Positions 15,902 through 24,660 of a stretch of 42,276 nucleotides of DNA are shown here, one piece after another. Source of the stretch: a bacterium (GTDB taxonomy: Bacteria > Spirochaetota > UBA4802 > UBA5550); the NCBI GenBank assembly GCA_024224995.1, contig JAAENB010000965.1, positions 1 through 42,276 on the forward strand, in the 5' to 3' direction. Numbering within the stretch: position 1 is the first letter of the stretch; each line of letters starts with the position of its first letter. Position numbers and translations under genes: made by a program. The notes under the pieces are model-generated. The model had not been told where the DNA came from, did not search any database, and saw nothing but the letters and a program-made list of their open reading frames with translations.

Positions 15902-16273
15902 ATGGCCAGGGGTGAGGATTTATTTGAGTATGAACACCTGCCAAACTCAGATGCCATGGTTGGAGTCATTCTTGCCCATAAAATTGAGCCGGGTGAAGCT
16001 TCAACCATTTCAAGTTACGCCACCAGGGAACTCCGGAAATATCCTGAATTTTCCAACTATATTCTCGACATCCGGAACCTTAATGAATTATCGTCTTCTG
16101 TTCTCAGTGTACTCATGGACGCTCTTACGAAAATGCAGCGGACCGGAAGACATTTAATACTTATTATAGAAGAAAGTTTTTTTGAAAAAATAACATATCA
16201 GTACCCTGAAATGTTTGACTCGTACTCAGTATTCTATACAATTGAGGACGCAATAGATTTTTTAAACAAATAA
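15902..16273 (+). CDS. STAS-domain protein, anti-sigma-antagonist-like
   Basis: 123 residues fitting the STAS fold: strand AMVGVILAHKIEPGEA, helix, strand NYILDIRNLNEL, then SSSVLSVLMDAL at the place where RsbV/SpoIIAA carry their phosphorylated serine (DSSGLG), and a final helix (IEDAIDFLNK). I take the ATG at 15902 since AGGAGAAGG lies just before it. STAS antagonists are reactivated by SpoIIE/PP2C phosphatases, and one is encoded at 17473-20649 on the opposite strand. Pairing of the two is inference. Sequence similarity to classical RsbV is low, so it could be a non-sigma partner switch. Confidence 0.7.
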   Translation: MARGEDLFEYEHLPNSDAMVGVILAHKIEPGEASTISSYATRELRKYPEFSNYILDIRNLNELSSSVLSVLMDALTKMQRTGRHLILIIEESFFEKITYQYPEMFDSYSVFYTIEDAIDFLNK

Positions 16274-16289
16274 AAATAGCCGGTTTACT

Positions 16290-17468
16290 ATGAAAAAAAG
16301 CATAAATACCATTTACGAAAAAAATACTATTATAAACAACATAATAGACGCATTAATAACCAGGGATCATTTTCTCATCCTTGGGCACAAAAACCCCGAT
16401 GAAGACTGCATCGCGTCCATGATCGCTTGCGCTATTATTATCAAAAAGTTTTATAAAGACGCGAAGATCTACTTAGGGCCTACTGTTCATGAACATTACC
16501 AGTATCTTTTAAATATTTGCAAATACAACGCCATACAGATTCTCACCCCAGCCACTCCCATAAACGGAGAAATCGATACCATTATTGTTTGCGACACTCC
16601 AAAGCCTTCAATGATTAATTTCACCCCCACAATGGAATCAATATTCAAGAATCCCGATGTTCTCAAAATTGAAGTGGATCATCACATTGGCGGAGACAGT
16701 GAATATATCGGGGATAAAGGATATCACCTGGTTTCCGAAGCATCTTCCGCCAGTGAACTGGTTGGGCTTTTCGCTCTTAAACTCAGGAATAAAACAGACA
16801 TTCTAAAAAAATACCAGGTCGTGGACCCCTTATCCCGGAACCTGATCCTGGCTATCCTTTCCGGAATCATTGGTGATTCCAAGATGGGGAACTTTTTAAA
16901 GTCAAGAAAAGAAGAACGCTTTTATAACCTGTTCAGCAGAATGTTCAATGAACTCCTGGCCCGGGAAACAATTAAAAGGACTAATTTTTTCGACATGAAC
17001 GAGGTCTTTACCGAACTGGAAAGACTTTCGGGTAAAGAAGAACAATGTTTTAATTATATGATCGCGAAAGGAAAACAGACTACTTATTTTGGCTATCTTA
17101 CTCTTTCGGTAGAAGACATGGAATATCTTTTTACCGAATGCGAGTGCGACAATGAAACGGTTGTTTCCATGGCCAGATCCATTGCCGACGAACTTGCCGA
17201 AAAAAGTTCCAAACTCAGTCTTGTTACCTATTTCGACAATCCTGAGAAATCGAACCTTATCCAATTCCGCATCAGACGAAGTAAATCATATAAAGAAATG
17301 GATCTGCGGGAAGTACTTGAGTTATTCTCTATTGAAAACGGCGGTGGTCACGCGGGTGCTATTGGGTTCCGCATTCCAAGAAGTGAAATAGAGGATATTG
17401 ACAGCTTTGTTCAGGAACTGATCGAAAAGATCTCCCGGGAAGTTGAAAAAAAATCAAAAAAAAAATAA
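16290..17468 (+). CDS. DHH/DHHA1 family phosphoesterase
   Basis: 392-residue protein with the DHH metal sites GHKNPDEDCIAS (about residues 33-44), VCDTPKP, EVDHH and GIIGDSK, and the C-terminal DHHA1 signature NGGGHAGAIGFRIP. It resembles NrnA-type nanoRNases / PAP phosphatases and the c-di-AMP phosphodiesterase GdpP without its membrane and PAS parts. A cytoplasmic exonuclease on very short RNA or a c-di-nucleotide hydrolase are both possible. The gene follows the STAS gene by 16 bp on the same transcript. It ends 4 bp from the convergent SpoIIE gene. Confidence 0.88.
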   Translation: MKKSINTIYEKNTIINNIIDALITRDHFLILGHKNPDEDCIASMIACAIIIKKFYKDAKIYLGPTVHEHYQYLLNICKYNAIQILTPATPINGEIDTIIVCDTPKPSMINFTPTMESIFKNPDVLKIEVDHHIGGDSEYIGDKGYHLVSEASSASELVGLFALKLRNKTDILKKYQVVDPLSRNLILAILSGIIGDSKMGNFLKSRKEERFYNLFSRMFNELLARETIKRTNFFDMNEVFTELERLSGKEEQCFNYMIAKGKQTTYFGYLTLSVEDMEYLFTECECDNETVVSMARSIADELAEKSSKLSLVTYFDNPEKSNLIQFRIRRSKSYKEMDLREVLELFSIENGGGHAGAIGFRIPRSEIEDIDSFVQELIEKISREVEKKSKKK

Positions 17469-17472
17469 CGCC

Positions 17473-20400
17473 TTAACGTCTTCGTAATTCCCTGATTTCA
17501 GGAACCTCAGGGTGATCCGGATCTATGAGCAGCATCTTTTCCAGGTATTCCTCCCCTTCAATATAATTATTCGCCAGCATATTCAGCCGCGCGAGATGCG
17601 CCAGGTACCGCATCTCTCTTGGGTTCCGGAGATGAACTCTTTCCGCAAGCTCAATTGCTTTTTTATAATCATCAATTTTCATGAAACAGGTTGATGCAGT
17701 AAAAATAAACTCCGTATCTTCGGGCTTCAATTCTATATATTCTTCTATATAAAACACCGCTTTTAAATAATTTTCTTTGCTGATCAAGAGCTGCAGCAAC
17801 TCTTTTAATAGTACATGATTGTACCGGTTTATTGTACAGGCTTTTTCCAGATTTTCAAGCCTGTTGCTTTCCTCATCCGGAACTCCGGCAGGCTCATCCG
17901 GGTCTTTATACATTTTCAGCAATGACAGGATCTCCTCCAGGTTCTGCTCTCCTTCTTCCTCCGGCACCCCTTCTTTATACGCGAGCCTGAGCAGTGAAAG
18001 ATCATCGGTCAAATTTCCTGCCGCGATGATGGATTCATAAATTTGCACCAGGCTTCCCTCACCCCGCTCTACCATTTTCAGGAACAGGGTCTCATCCTCA
18101 TTAATCTGTTCCAGGCCATCCTCATCTTTAACAACAATATCATCCCGGCCGTCGGACCCGGCTATAACTATATCTCCGGGCTCCAGTTGAAATATTTTGA
18201 TTGTTACAACCTCATTGGTAATCTGAATTCCCAGTTTTCTTAACAAAAACTCTTTTTCTATAAAAGAAGCTTTCCCGTTTCTATACAGGGTTGTCCAGGG
18301 ATGCTCCGCATTTAAATAATAGACCAGGCCGGTTTCATCATCAACCAATCCTATAACAAGGGATATAAGCATTGACCCGTCAAAACTTTCGAATATTCTC
18401 TGGAGCTCTATGTATGAACTTTTTAGCCAGTGCTCCGGGTGCTTCTCCTGTTCTTTTACTGAAAACATCGTCCTGTCGAGAATTGCTTTAAAAGCTGCCC
18501 CCAGAACAAGAGCTCCCCCTGCCCCCTGTATCGATTTACCCATGGCATCCCCATTGACAAAGGCGGCGTATTGCTTCCCTTTTAAATACACATTCTGGGA
18601 ACAGCAAATATCACCCCCGATCTCTTTTTTCCATTTCCGAAACTGGAACTGCTTTTTCTCTTTTATAAAAAATTCTATTGATAGATTTTCACACTCCGCC
18701 TGGTTCTGCCCCAGGGGTTCAAGGAGGAGAGAGGTTAGAAAATAATCACCATCCTGCTGTTCTTTTAATTCCTGAACTTCCATTAGAATATTCAACAGCT
18801 TCTCAGTCCGTTCTTTTACTTTTTCTTCCAGTTCCCGGGCGTGTTTGTCGAGCTCTCTTTTCCCGCTGCTGATTGTTCGCGCCATCATATTAAAATTATG
18901 AGTTAAAAACCCTATTTCATCCATTACTTTTATAGGAAGCTCTACGTCTGTTTCTCCCGATTCCCAGACCTTCAAAAAACTTTTTTGAAGTTTTGTCAGG
19001 GGGCCAATAAGCGTCTCTTTGAAAAAAAGCGGAAACCCGGCTACCACAAGCACTAATATGGCAAGAAGAATCAGGGTAAACCGTTTTCCCGATTGATGAA
19101 GCCCCTGGCGGTATTCCAGGTAGGAGAATCCTACTTCGTATATTACATTTTTTTCAAGATCTACATCGAGATAGGAAATATAATGAGTATCGCCATACTC
19201 CCGGTAATGGCGTGCTCCCGAGGAAGTCATGGGTACAAGAAACTGCAAAACCTCCTGCTTAAGTTTTACCCCCTGTTTCGCGCTTTCCTTAATATGATCT
19301 TTAATCGCTTCGCTAAAGGGCTGCAGCCTGGTTTTACGCTCCCCTAAAAGACGCACCAGGGCCGATCGAAATGTATCATTGGGCAGCTTTTTAATCTCTC
19401 GCCGGTAATGAAAAAGCCTTCTTTCAATTGAATCTATTGATTCCAGAATCTTTTTCGACCGGTTATATTTCCCGTCGGGCAGTAATCCCAGTTCACGGGC
19501 TATATATCGTTTGTATCCTTCAAAAAAACTGTGGGTCATAGTAAGCAGTTTTGCCAGCTGCTCTTCATAAGAAATATCATCCTGCCGCGTCTTTTGCCCT
19601 GGTTTCCCACTGACGTTTCCCGATCCCAGTTTTTTTATCTTCTCCCTGATTATTGTATTTCGATATGACGGTTCTATTTCTCGCGGATCAACCACGATAC
19701 TTGTTCCTGATTTGCTCTGAAGCAATTTCAGCCGGTCTTCTTTTTTTTCATTAAAAGAATAGGATGTTATATATTTCGCGTGAGAATCGCCATGATGCTC
19801 CAGGTAGTGAGTCGCGTAAGCAAGATGAATCGCGTCATATGCCTCTTCTTTATCTCTAAAAGAATAATAGGTCAAGCCCTGTAAAACAAGCAGCAGCGAA
19901 ACAAGACTAATGCTGATAATTTTAGTTATAAAGCTGGTTTTATCTTTTGTTGTATTTATATAAACGATCGACAACAGGAAAAACCCCAGTATATTCAACA
20001 GGTCCCATGACACCTGGAACATTCCCCGGTCCATACTGCCGGTACGGCTTATTATATTCAAAACACTTGGCGCTGCCGAAACAATGAGATAGGTTAGACT
20101 GAGAAATATAACATTCCACCGTTTCTTGCTTTTTATTGTCGCAAACTTCCATATTGTTATGGCAATAGCGATGAGCACATACACCTGTACAACCCTTCCA
20201 ACAATGATACTGGCTCCATCCAGATCGAAATCCCAATAATCCCCCCGGAAATGGAAAATCTTATCCGATCCTATTGTTGAATAAATAAAATATCCTGTTA
20301 CTAAAAATGCTACGACGTATTGTGCGATCAAAAAGCCCCTGGCAAAACGAGGATATTTATTTTCATGAAGATGATAGAGAAACATATTTATATGTGTTTC

Positions 20401-20649
20401 CGTTATCAGTATCACTCCCACGGTGAGCCAGCGATGGTAGGCTGCTCCGGAATCATAAAAACCGGCTGCTATAAAATAGGCAAAATTGAAGATCGCCACA
20501 AAAATATATGCCATTCCAAGGTGAAATGTCGCTTTTGACTTTTTTTTGATCGTTACTAAAAAAAGATAAGCCAGGAAGATATCAAAACAGGTTGGGATTA
20601 AGGCGGCAATTGAAAAAAAATTTATTTGCAGACTATCAAAAAATTCCAT
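17473..20649 (-). CDS. Membrane receptor phosphatase: 7TM-HAMP-SpoIIE-TPR
   Basis: 1,058 residues. About eight hydrophobic helices (residues 10-265) form an N-terminal membrane domain. An extracytoplasmic helical region (about 275-515), a further TM helix (about 519-545, LILLAILVLVVAGFPLFF), a HAMP-like linker (about 550-600) and a coiled coil (about 591-630) follow. The SpoIIE/PP2C phosphatase (about 660-885) keeps its acidic metal residues in EIGGDI, NGDAMGKS, GSDGRDDIV and NLTDDLSLL. TPR-like helices occupy about 925-1056. Such proteins dephosphorylate STAS antagonists; a STAS gene lies close by at 15902. The input signal is unknown. The ATG at 20649 has GGAGA upstream and a good promoter at 20687-20715. 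Confidence 0.9.
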   Translation of the reverse strand: MEFFDSLQINFFSIAALIPTCFDIFLAYLFLVTIKKKSKATFHLGMAYIFVAIFNFAYFIAAGFYDSGAAYHRWLTVGVILITETHINMFLYHLHENKYPRFARGFLIAQYVVAFLVTGYFIYSTIGSDKIFHFRGDYWDFDLDGASIIVGRVVQVYVLIAIAITIWKFATIKSKKRWNVIFLSLTYLIVSAAPSVLNIISRTGSMDRGMFQVSWDLLNILGFFLLSIVYINTTKDKTSFITKIISISLVSLLLVLQGLTYYSFRDKEEAYDAIHLAYATHYLEHHGDSHAKYITSYSFNEKKEDRLKLLQSKSGTSIVVDPREIEPSYRNTIIREKIKKLGSGNVSGKPGQKTRQDDISYEEQLAKLLTMTHSFFEGYKRYIARELGLLPDGKYNRSKKILESIDSIERRLFHYRREIKKLPNDTFRSALVRLLGERKTRLQPFSEAIKDHIKESAKQGVKLKQEVLQFLVPMTSSGARHYREYGDTHYISYLDVDLEKNVIYEVGFSYLEYRQGLHQSGKRFTLILLAILVLVVAGFPLFFKETLIGPLTKLQKSFLKVWESGETDVELPIKVMDEIGFLTHNFNMMARTISSGKRELDKHARELEEKVKERTEKLLNILMEVQELKEQQDGDYFLTSLLLEPLGQNQAECENLSIEFFIKEKKQFQFRKWKKEIGGDICCSQNVYLKGKQYAAFVNGDAMGKSIQGAGGALVLGAAFKAILDRTMFSVKEQEKHPEHWLKSSYIELQRIFESFDGSMLISLVIGLVDDETGLVYYLNAEHPWTTLYRNGKASFIEKEFLLRKLGIQITNEVVTIKIFQLEPGDIVIAGSDGRDDIVVKDEDGLEQINEDETLFLKMVERGEGSLVQIYESIIAAGNLTDDLSLLRLAYKEGVPEEEGEQNLEEILSLLKMYKDPDEPAGVPDEESNRLENLEKACTINRYNHVLLKELLQLLISKENYLKAVFYIEEYIELKPEDTEFIFTASTCFMKIDDYKKAIELAERVHLRNPREMRYLAHLARLNMLANNYIEGEEYLEKMLLIDPDHPEVPEIRELRRR

Positions 20650-20686
20650 GCGTCCCTATTCTCCGGTAATGTACGCGAATACACAG

Positions 20687-20715
20687 ATTGTATCTTATAT
20701 TTTATTAAAAGTCAA
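20687..20715 (-). promoter_or_regulatory. Sigma70 promoter of the SpoIIE-type gene
   Basis: Read on the minus strand: TTGACT (20715-20710), 17 bp, TACAAT (20692-20687), 38 bp before the start codon. A second overlapping TTGACT five bases upstream pairs with TAAGAT at the same spacing. Confidence 0.65.
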
Positions 20716-20768
20716 GTCAATTTCCATTTCATGTCCCGTGAGTTTTATTATAATTATTTAAATTTTGC

Positions 20769-20797
20769 TTGAAATAATCACTTTCACAAAATAAACT
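20769..20797 (+). promoter_or_regulatory. Putative promoter of the AsmA-CHAT operon
   Basis: TTGAAA (20769-20774), 17 bp, TAAACT (20792-20797), about 65 bp before the AsmA-like start. Only a fair match. Confidence 0.4.
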
Positions 20798-20861
20798 ATG
20801 CTCCCGAGAGTAATGCGTAATAGAAAGTGCACTCTATACAACTGTTTACCAGGAAACCGTT

Positions 20862-23800
20862 ATGGAAAAAGATAAAAAACAGAAAAAAAACATTGAGAAA
20901 AGCAAAAAAAAGGTTCTGGAAGAGATCAAAAAAAGCGAGAAAGAGTCCGTCTCTTCGGACGTGAGTCCTGAAAAAAGCGATATTCCCTCAAAAAAACCAG
21001 GCAAACCTGACGAAAAACCGGCAACAGATCCCGTCATCATAAAAGATATTCCGGAAGATGTGGAGAATGAGCGGAGAAAAAAGTCCCGGAAAGAACGAAA
21101 AACGGAAAAAAAAGCCAGGAAAAAAGCCAGACCGTTCCCCCTCCGGATCCTTATCCAGATTCTTAAAACTCTGTTTATCCGGATCCCGGTTCTTACCATT
21201 TTAATCACGATATTATCTCTTGTTACCGCAAAAGTTATCCTCACCCCGGACCGGGTGCAGGATCTTATTATTTCTTCATTTAACGAGTTATCATACGGTA
21301 CTATTGATCTAAAAGTAAAAGAATTCAGCCCGTACGGCGGATTTGTCATGGAAGACATTCTCATCCGGAATGGTGAGGAATTTAATAAAACCGAATTCGT
21401 GAAGATTAAAAAAATTGCCGTAAAATATAGTTTCTTTTCAATGCTTATTGGCAGAATGAGAATTGAGGAAGTTGGTATTTATAAACCCAGGATATATCTT
21501 CGTGAGAAAAAGGGAAAATGGAATGCCGCTCTTCTCATGAAACCCGGGTCTAAAAAAGAAAAGCCTCTCAAGGAAGAGGATGAACCTGACGACGATGATG
21601 ATGATGGAGAACCTACAAAAGAGATTAAACTCCCTATTCACGGTGAATTCTTTTTAAAGTTCATTCTTGATGATCTCAAGGTTTACGCATACGGCAGCAA
21701 ATTCGATGCTTTCCTGGACGGTCTTACGTATACTATGGAAGTGGATGTTCCTCCTTTTAAGACGATTCCCAAATCAATTGAGGCAGTATCTCTGCTGAAA
21801 AAAATGAATATCGTTCTTAACCCTAAAAAAACAATGGATATTTCCTTTCATTCAAAAGAAGCCAAAGCCTCTGCTCCCCTGGTCTGCACCTGGAAACTGA
21901 TCTTTGAAAAAGACGGGAAAGAGGCTACTAAATTTAACAGTATGTTTAAATTCGGCACGTACAAAACCCCCGTAAGAATTAAAAACAAGCACCTTACTCC
22001 TTTAAATTTTATGATTTCCTATGACTTGTTCTACAATCCCTATAAGGACCATCTTACCCTGAAACATTTTGGTATGTCATTTAAAGGAAAGAAATGGATT
22101 AATTTAGCAGGTACTGTAGGAGAAGTAACGAAAAACCAAAAGATCAATATCAAGATGACCGAAAGTTCCATTAATTTAAAGGATCTTCGTCCCTATATGG
22201 TTACGTTCACCGGTTTCAGATACACTAAACTGGGAGGGTTTATTTCTCTGCACCCCCTCACGATTAAAGGTTCTCCGAAAGGAACAATAAACGTCAACGG
22301 CGCATTTAACATCAGGAATTTTATTTTTAATTCTCCTGAAGTAAAAGCCGGCGCGAATATGCCGTATTTTAGTCTTTCTTATGTTGTTGCCAAAACCGGC
22401 AGCAACATAAACGCCAACGGTTCAATGGACATAAAAAATCTTTCGTTTAAATCGTCCGCTGCCAAAGCTTCAGGGCGGATCCCTCTTTTCAGGCTGCCCT
22501 ATTCCGTGGCTATGAGCGGGAGCACTATGAAAGTTGCCACTTCCATTGATATTCCTCACCTCTTTTTTACTCTTAACAGGAGCAAATCCGGCGATAACGG
22601 TTTCAGGATGGATCTTAACGCGACAACACTGAACAACAACAGCAGGGTTGTTATTAATAACTTCACAATGAAGTACTATAATCCTGTTCTAAGAAAGAAT
22701 GTTCTTCACATGACTATGGGTGGTGATGTGAAGCTGAAGCCCTATCTCCGGGGAAACATAAAGATACATAATTTAAGAATACTGAAAGACCCTGTTGTTG
22801 GAATGGTTCCGGCAGTCTTCCGTGAAAAGATAAAAAAAATCCCCTTAAAGAAACCTATCGACATGAATATGGCTGTGGCCTTTAACCTGGGGAACAATAA
22901 GCAAAAGGCAATCGTTACTATGGGTGTTGCTGTTCCCGATTACCAGATCACGGATCTTCGGATGAATGTAAACGCGTTAAATGATCCTGTGAGAAAACGC
23001 GCCAACCTGTATAAATTCCACCTGGGCAGTAAAATATGGAATTTCAATGTCAACTCATCGGGCATGGTCAATTATACCAAACCGCCTTTTTCCGATTCGG
23101 ATCTTAAACTGACTGTCTCGTTTAAAAATCCCGAAAAAAGAACCATAAAAACTCCGGCGGGCATTGCTGTTTTACAGGGCGGCATTGGTCTTAACACCTC
23201 GATGAAAGGGAATTTGAAAAACGGGAAAGCCAAAGGGGCTATGATTATCGACAAGTTGTTTGTGAATTTTACCCGGAATAAGGGCAAAGAAGATGAAAAG
23301 AGATATGAGCTCAATAACATGAACCTTAATTTTCCTTTTGAATACCGGTTCGATAAGAAGAGCACCGGCAAGTCCCTGCTTGCGGTGGAGAAAAGCCAGA
23401 TTATTGAGTCCGACCGGTTTAAGCCAAAGGATAATTTTACTATTACCTCTGTTGTGGCTCCCCATCCCGCGCGAAAGGTCCAGTTCTCCTATCTCAAAGA
23501 TTTTGCCGGGTACATTGCGTTTAAAGATAATATTTTTCGAATGGAAAACTTTCGAGCATACGTGTTGGATGGTTCTCTTTATATAAAGAATGTACTCTTC
23601 AACCTGGCTGATTTTAAGCCTGAGAATATGGAGTACAAACTGGGAATAGACGTTACTAATGTCGATATTGGGAAACTGGACGAACCCGATCCGAAAAAGA
23701 AAACCAGGGACGCCGAGCTTTCGCTTAACGCTAATTTTTCCGGACGCGGAGTTAATATCAAAAAAGAACTCAATACCAAAGGATATATCAACGTACATAA

Positions 23801-24068
23801 AATTGGGGATGAGTTTGCAAACAGGCTCATGAAAGGATTAAGCACCGAAAAAGGAGAATCGAAGCTTGGAGGATTAACCCAATGGATAGTAGACAATTCA
23901 ATGAGCGTTAAAGGCTTCAATTTCAACCTGGACAAAGGACTTGTTTATACAACAGTAACTCTTTCAAGAGGAGTTCTTGGTGTTGTAGCCAGTGTTGAAA
24001 AAAACAAGGTACAATTCGACAGGCTTCCCATACAGGAATATTTAAGAAAGGTCACAAAGGGAGAATAA
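20862..24068 (+). CDS. AsmA/TamB-like inner-membrane protein
   Basis: 1,068 residues. The first 90 are a highly charged Lys/Glu/Pro-rich cytoplasmic tail; residues about 96-124 form one TM helix (IRIPVLTILITILSLVTAKVIL). The rest is a long beta-rich periplasmic region that starts like AsmA (DLIISSFNELSYGTIDLKVKE) and has repeated strand patterns through to the end. An Asp-rich loop (about residues 240-248) interrupts it. AsmA-family proteins are thought to bridge inner and outer membranes and carry lipid. It is the first gene of a tight operon: the next starts 1 bp after its stop. AGGAAA precedes the ATG. The charged N-terminal tail is unusual for the family. Confidence 0.85.
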   Translation: MEKDKKQKKNIEKSKKKVLEEIKKSEKESVSSDVSPEKSDIPSKKPGKPDEKPATDPVIIKDIPEDVENERRKKSRKERKTEKKARKKARPFPLRILIQILKTLFIRIPVLTILITILSLVTAKVILTPDRVQDLIISSFNELSYGTIDLKVKEFSPYGGFVMEDILIRNGEEFNKTEFVKIKKIAVKYSFFSMLIGRMRIEEVGIYKPRIYLREKKGKWNAALLMKPGSKKEKPLKEEDEPDDDDDDGEPTKEIKLPIHGEFFLKFILDDLKVYAYGSKFDAFLDGLTYTMEVDVPPFKTIPKSIEAVSLLKKMNIVLNPKKTMDISFHSKEAKASAPLVCTWKLIFEKDGKEATKFNSMFKFGTYKTPVRIKNKHLTPLNFMISYDLFYNPYKDHLTLKHFGMSFKGKKWINLAGTVGEVTKNQKINIKMTESSINLKDLRPYMVTFTGFRYTKLGGFISLHPLTIKGSPKGTINVNGAFNIRNFIFNSPEVKAGANMPYFSLSYVVAKTGSNINANGSMDIKNLSFKSSAAKASGRIPLFRLPYSVAMSGSTMKVATSIDIPHLFFTLNRSKSGDNGFRMDLNATTLNNNSRVVINNFTMKYYNPVLRKNVLHMTMGGDVKLKPYLRGNIKIHNLRILKDPVVGMVPAVFREKIKKIPLKKPIDMNMAVAFNLGNNKQKAIVTMGVAVPDYQITDLRMNVNALNDPVRKRANLYKFHLGSKIWNFNVNSSGMVNYTKPPFSDSDLKLTVSFKNPEKRTIKTPAGIAVLQGGIGLNTSMKGNLKNGKAKGAMIIDKLFVNFTRNKGKEDEKRYELNNMNLNFPFEYRFDKKSTGKSLLAVEKSQIIESDRFKPKDNFTITSVVAPHPARKVQFSYLKDFAGYIAFKDNIFRMENFRAYVLDGSLYIKNVLFNLADFKPENMEYKLGIDVTNVDIGKLDEPDPKKKTRDAELSLNANFSGRGVNIKKELNTKGYINVHKIGDEFANRLMKGLSTEKGESKLGGLTQWIVDNSMSVKGFNFNLDKGLVYTTVTLSRGVLGVVASVEKNKVQFDRLPIQEYLRKVTKGE

Positions 24069-24069
24069 T

Positions 24070-24660
24070 ATGAACCGTATCTTTTTTATCATTATAATAA
24101 GCATAATTTTTTATGGACTAACCGGCTGCTCTTCAGCTCCCAGCTGCCTGCGAGTGGCACCTCCCACGATTAACCTCACCGGGCAGAAGACCGCAGTTGA
24201 ACGCCAGATCGTAGGAGATTACAAGGAACTTGAAAAAGACGCCTGGGCAGTTTCTTCTGTTAAATCTACAGTTCAAAAATCAAAAGGAGGCGACGCTACG
24301 GCCGGCGGCGACCCTGAGCTGTTTAAAGCCCTTAAAGTCCGGGAATTTCATAAAGAAAAAATCAGGGAATATAAAACCGAAGGAGCTCTTGGCGAAACCA
24401 ATACCGGGTATGTCAAATATATGAAGGTCTCTAAATATGAAAAGAATGGTGTTGAGAAGGACGAGCTATTGACTGTTATAAAAAATGAGAACATGGCGCG
24501 GAAAAAGATCTTTGAAAGAGTGTTATTTGTTACAAAGAAAAAAGAACCTCTTGAAGGGGATATCAACGCGTACGGACGGCTCTTTGCTGAAGAACAAAGA
24601 AACATTGCGGAAAAAAGTGACTGGGTCCAGAAGAAATCGGGAGCATGGGGGAGAAAATGA
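24070..24660 (+). CDS. DUF1318-like lipoprotein
   Basis: 196-residue lipoprotein precursor with lipobox LTGC at residues 17-20. The central part is charged (DYKELEKDAWAVSSV, then a Gly-rich loop). The C-terminal part, ERVLFVTKKKEPLEGDI through RNIAEKSDWVQKKSGAWGRK, follows the DUF1318/YdbL pattern, in which a repeat of short helices ends in GxW. E. coli YdbL sits in an operon with YdbH, an AsmA/TamB-like protein, which matches the gene upstream here. That context supports an envelope lipid-transport role as partner of the AsmA-like protein. The stop overlaps the next start by 4 bp. Confidence 0.75.
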   Translation: MNRIFFIIIISIIFYGLTGCSSAPSCLRVAPPTINLTGQKTAVERQIVGDYKELEKDAWAVSSVKSTVQKSKGGDATAGGDPELFKALKVREFHKEKIREYKTEGALGETNTGYVKYMKVSKYEKNGVEKDELLTVIKNENMARKKIFERVLFVTKKKEPLEGDINAYGRLFAEEQRNIAEKSDWVQKKSGAWGRK

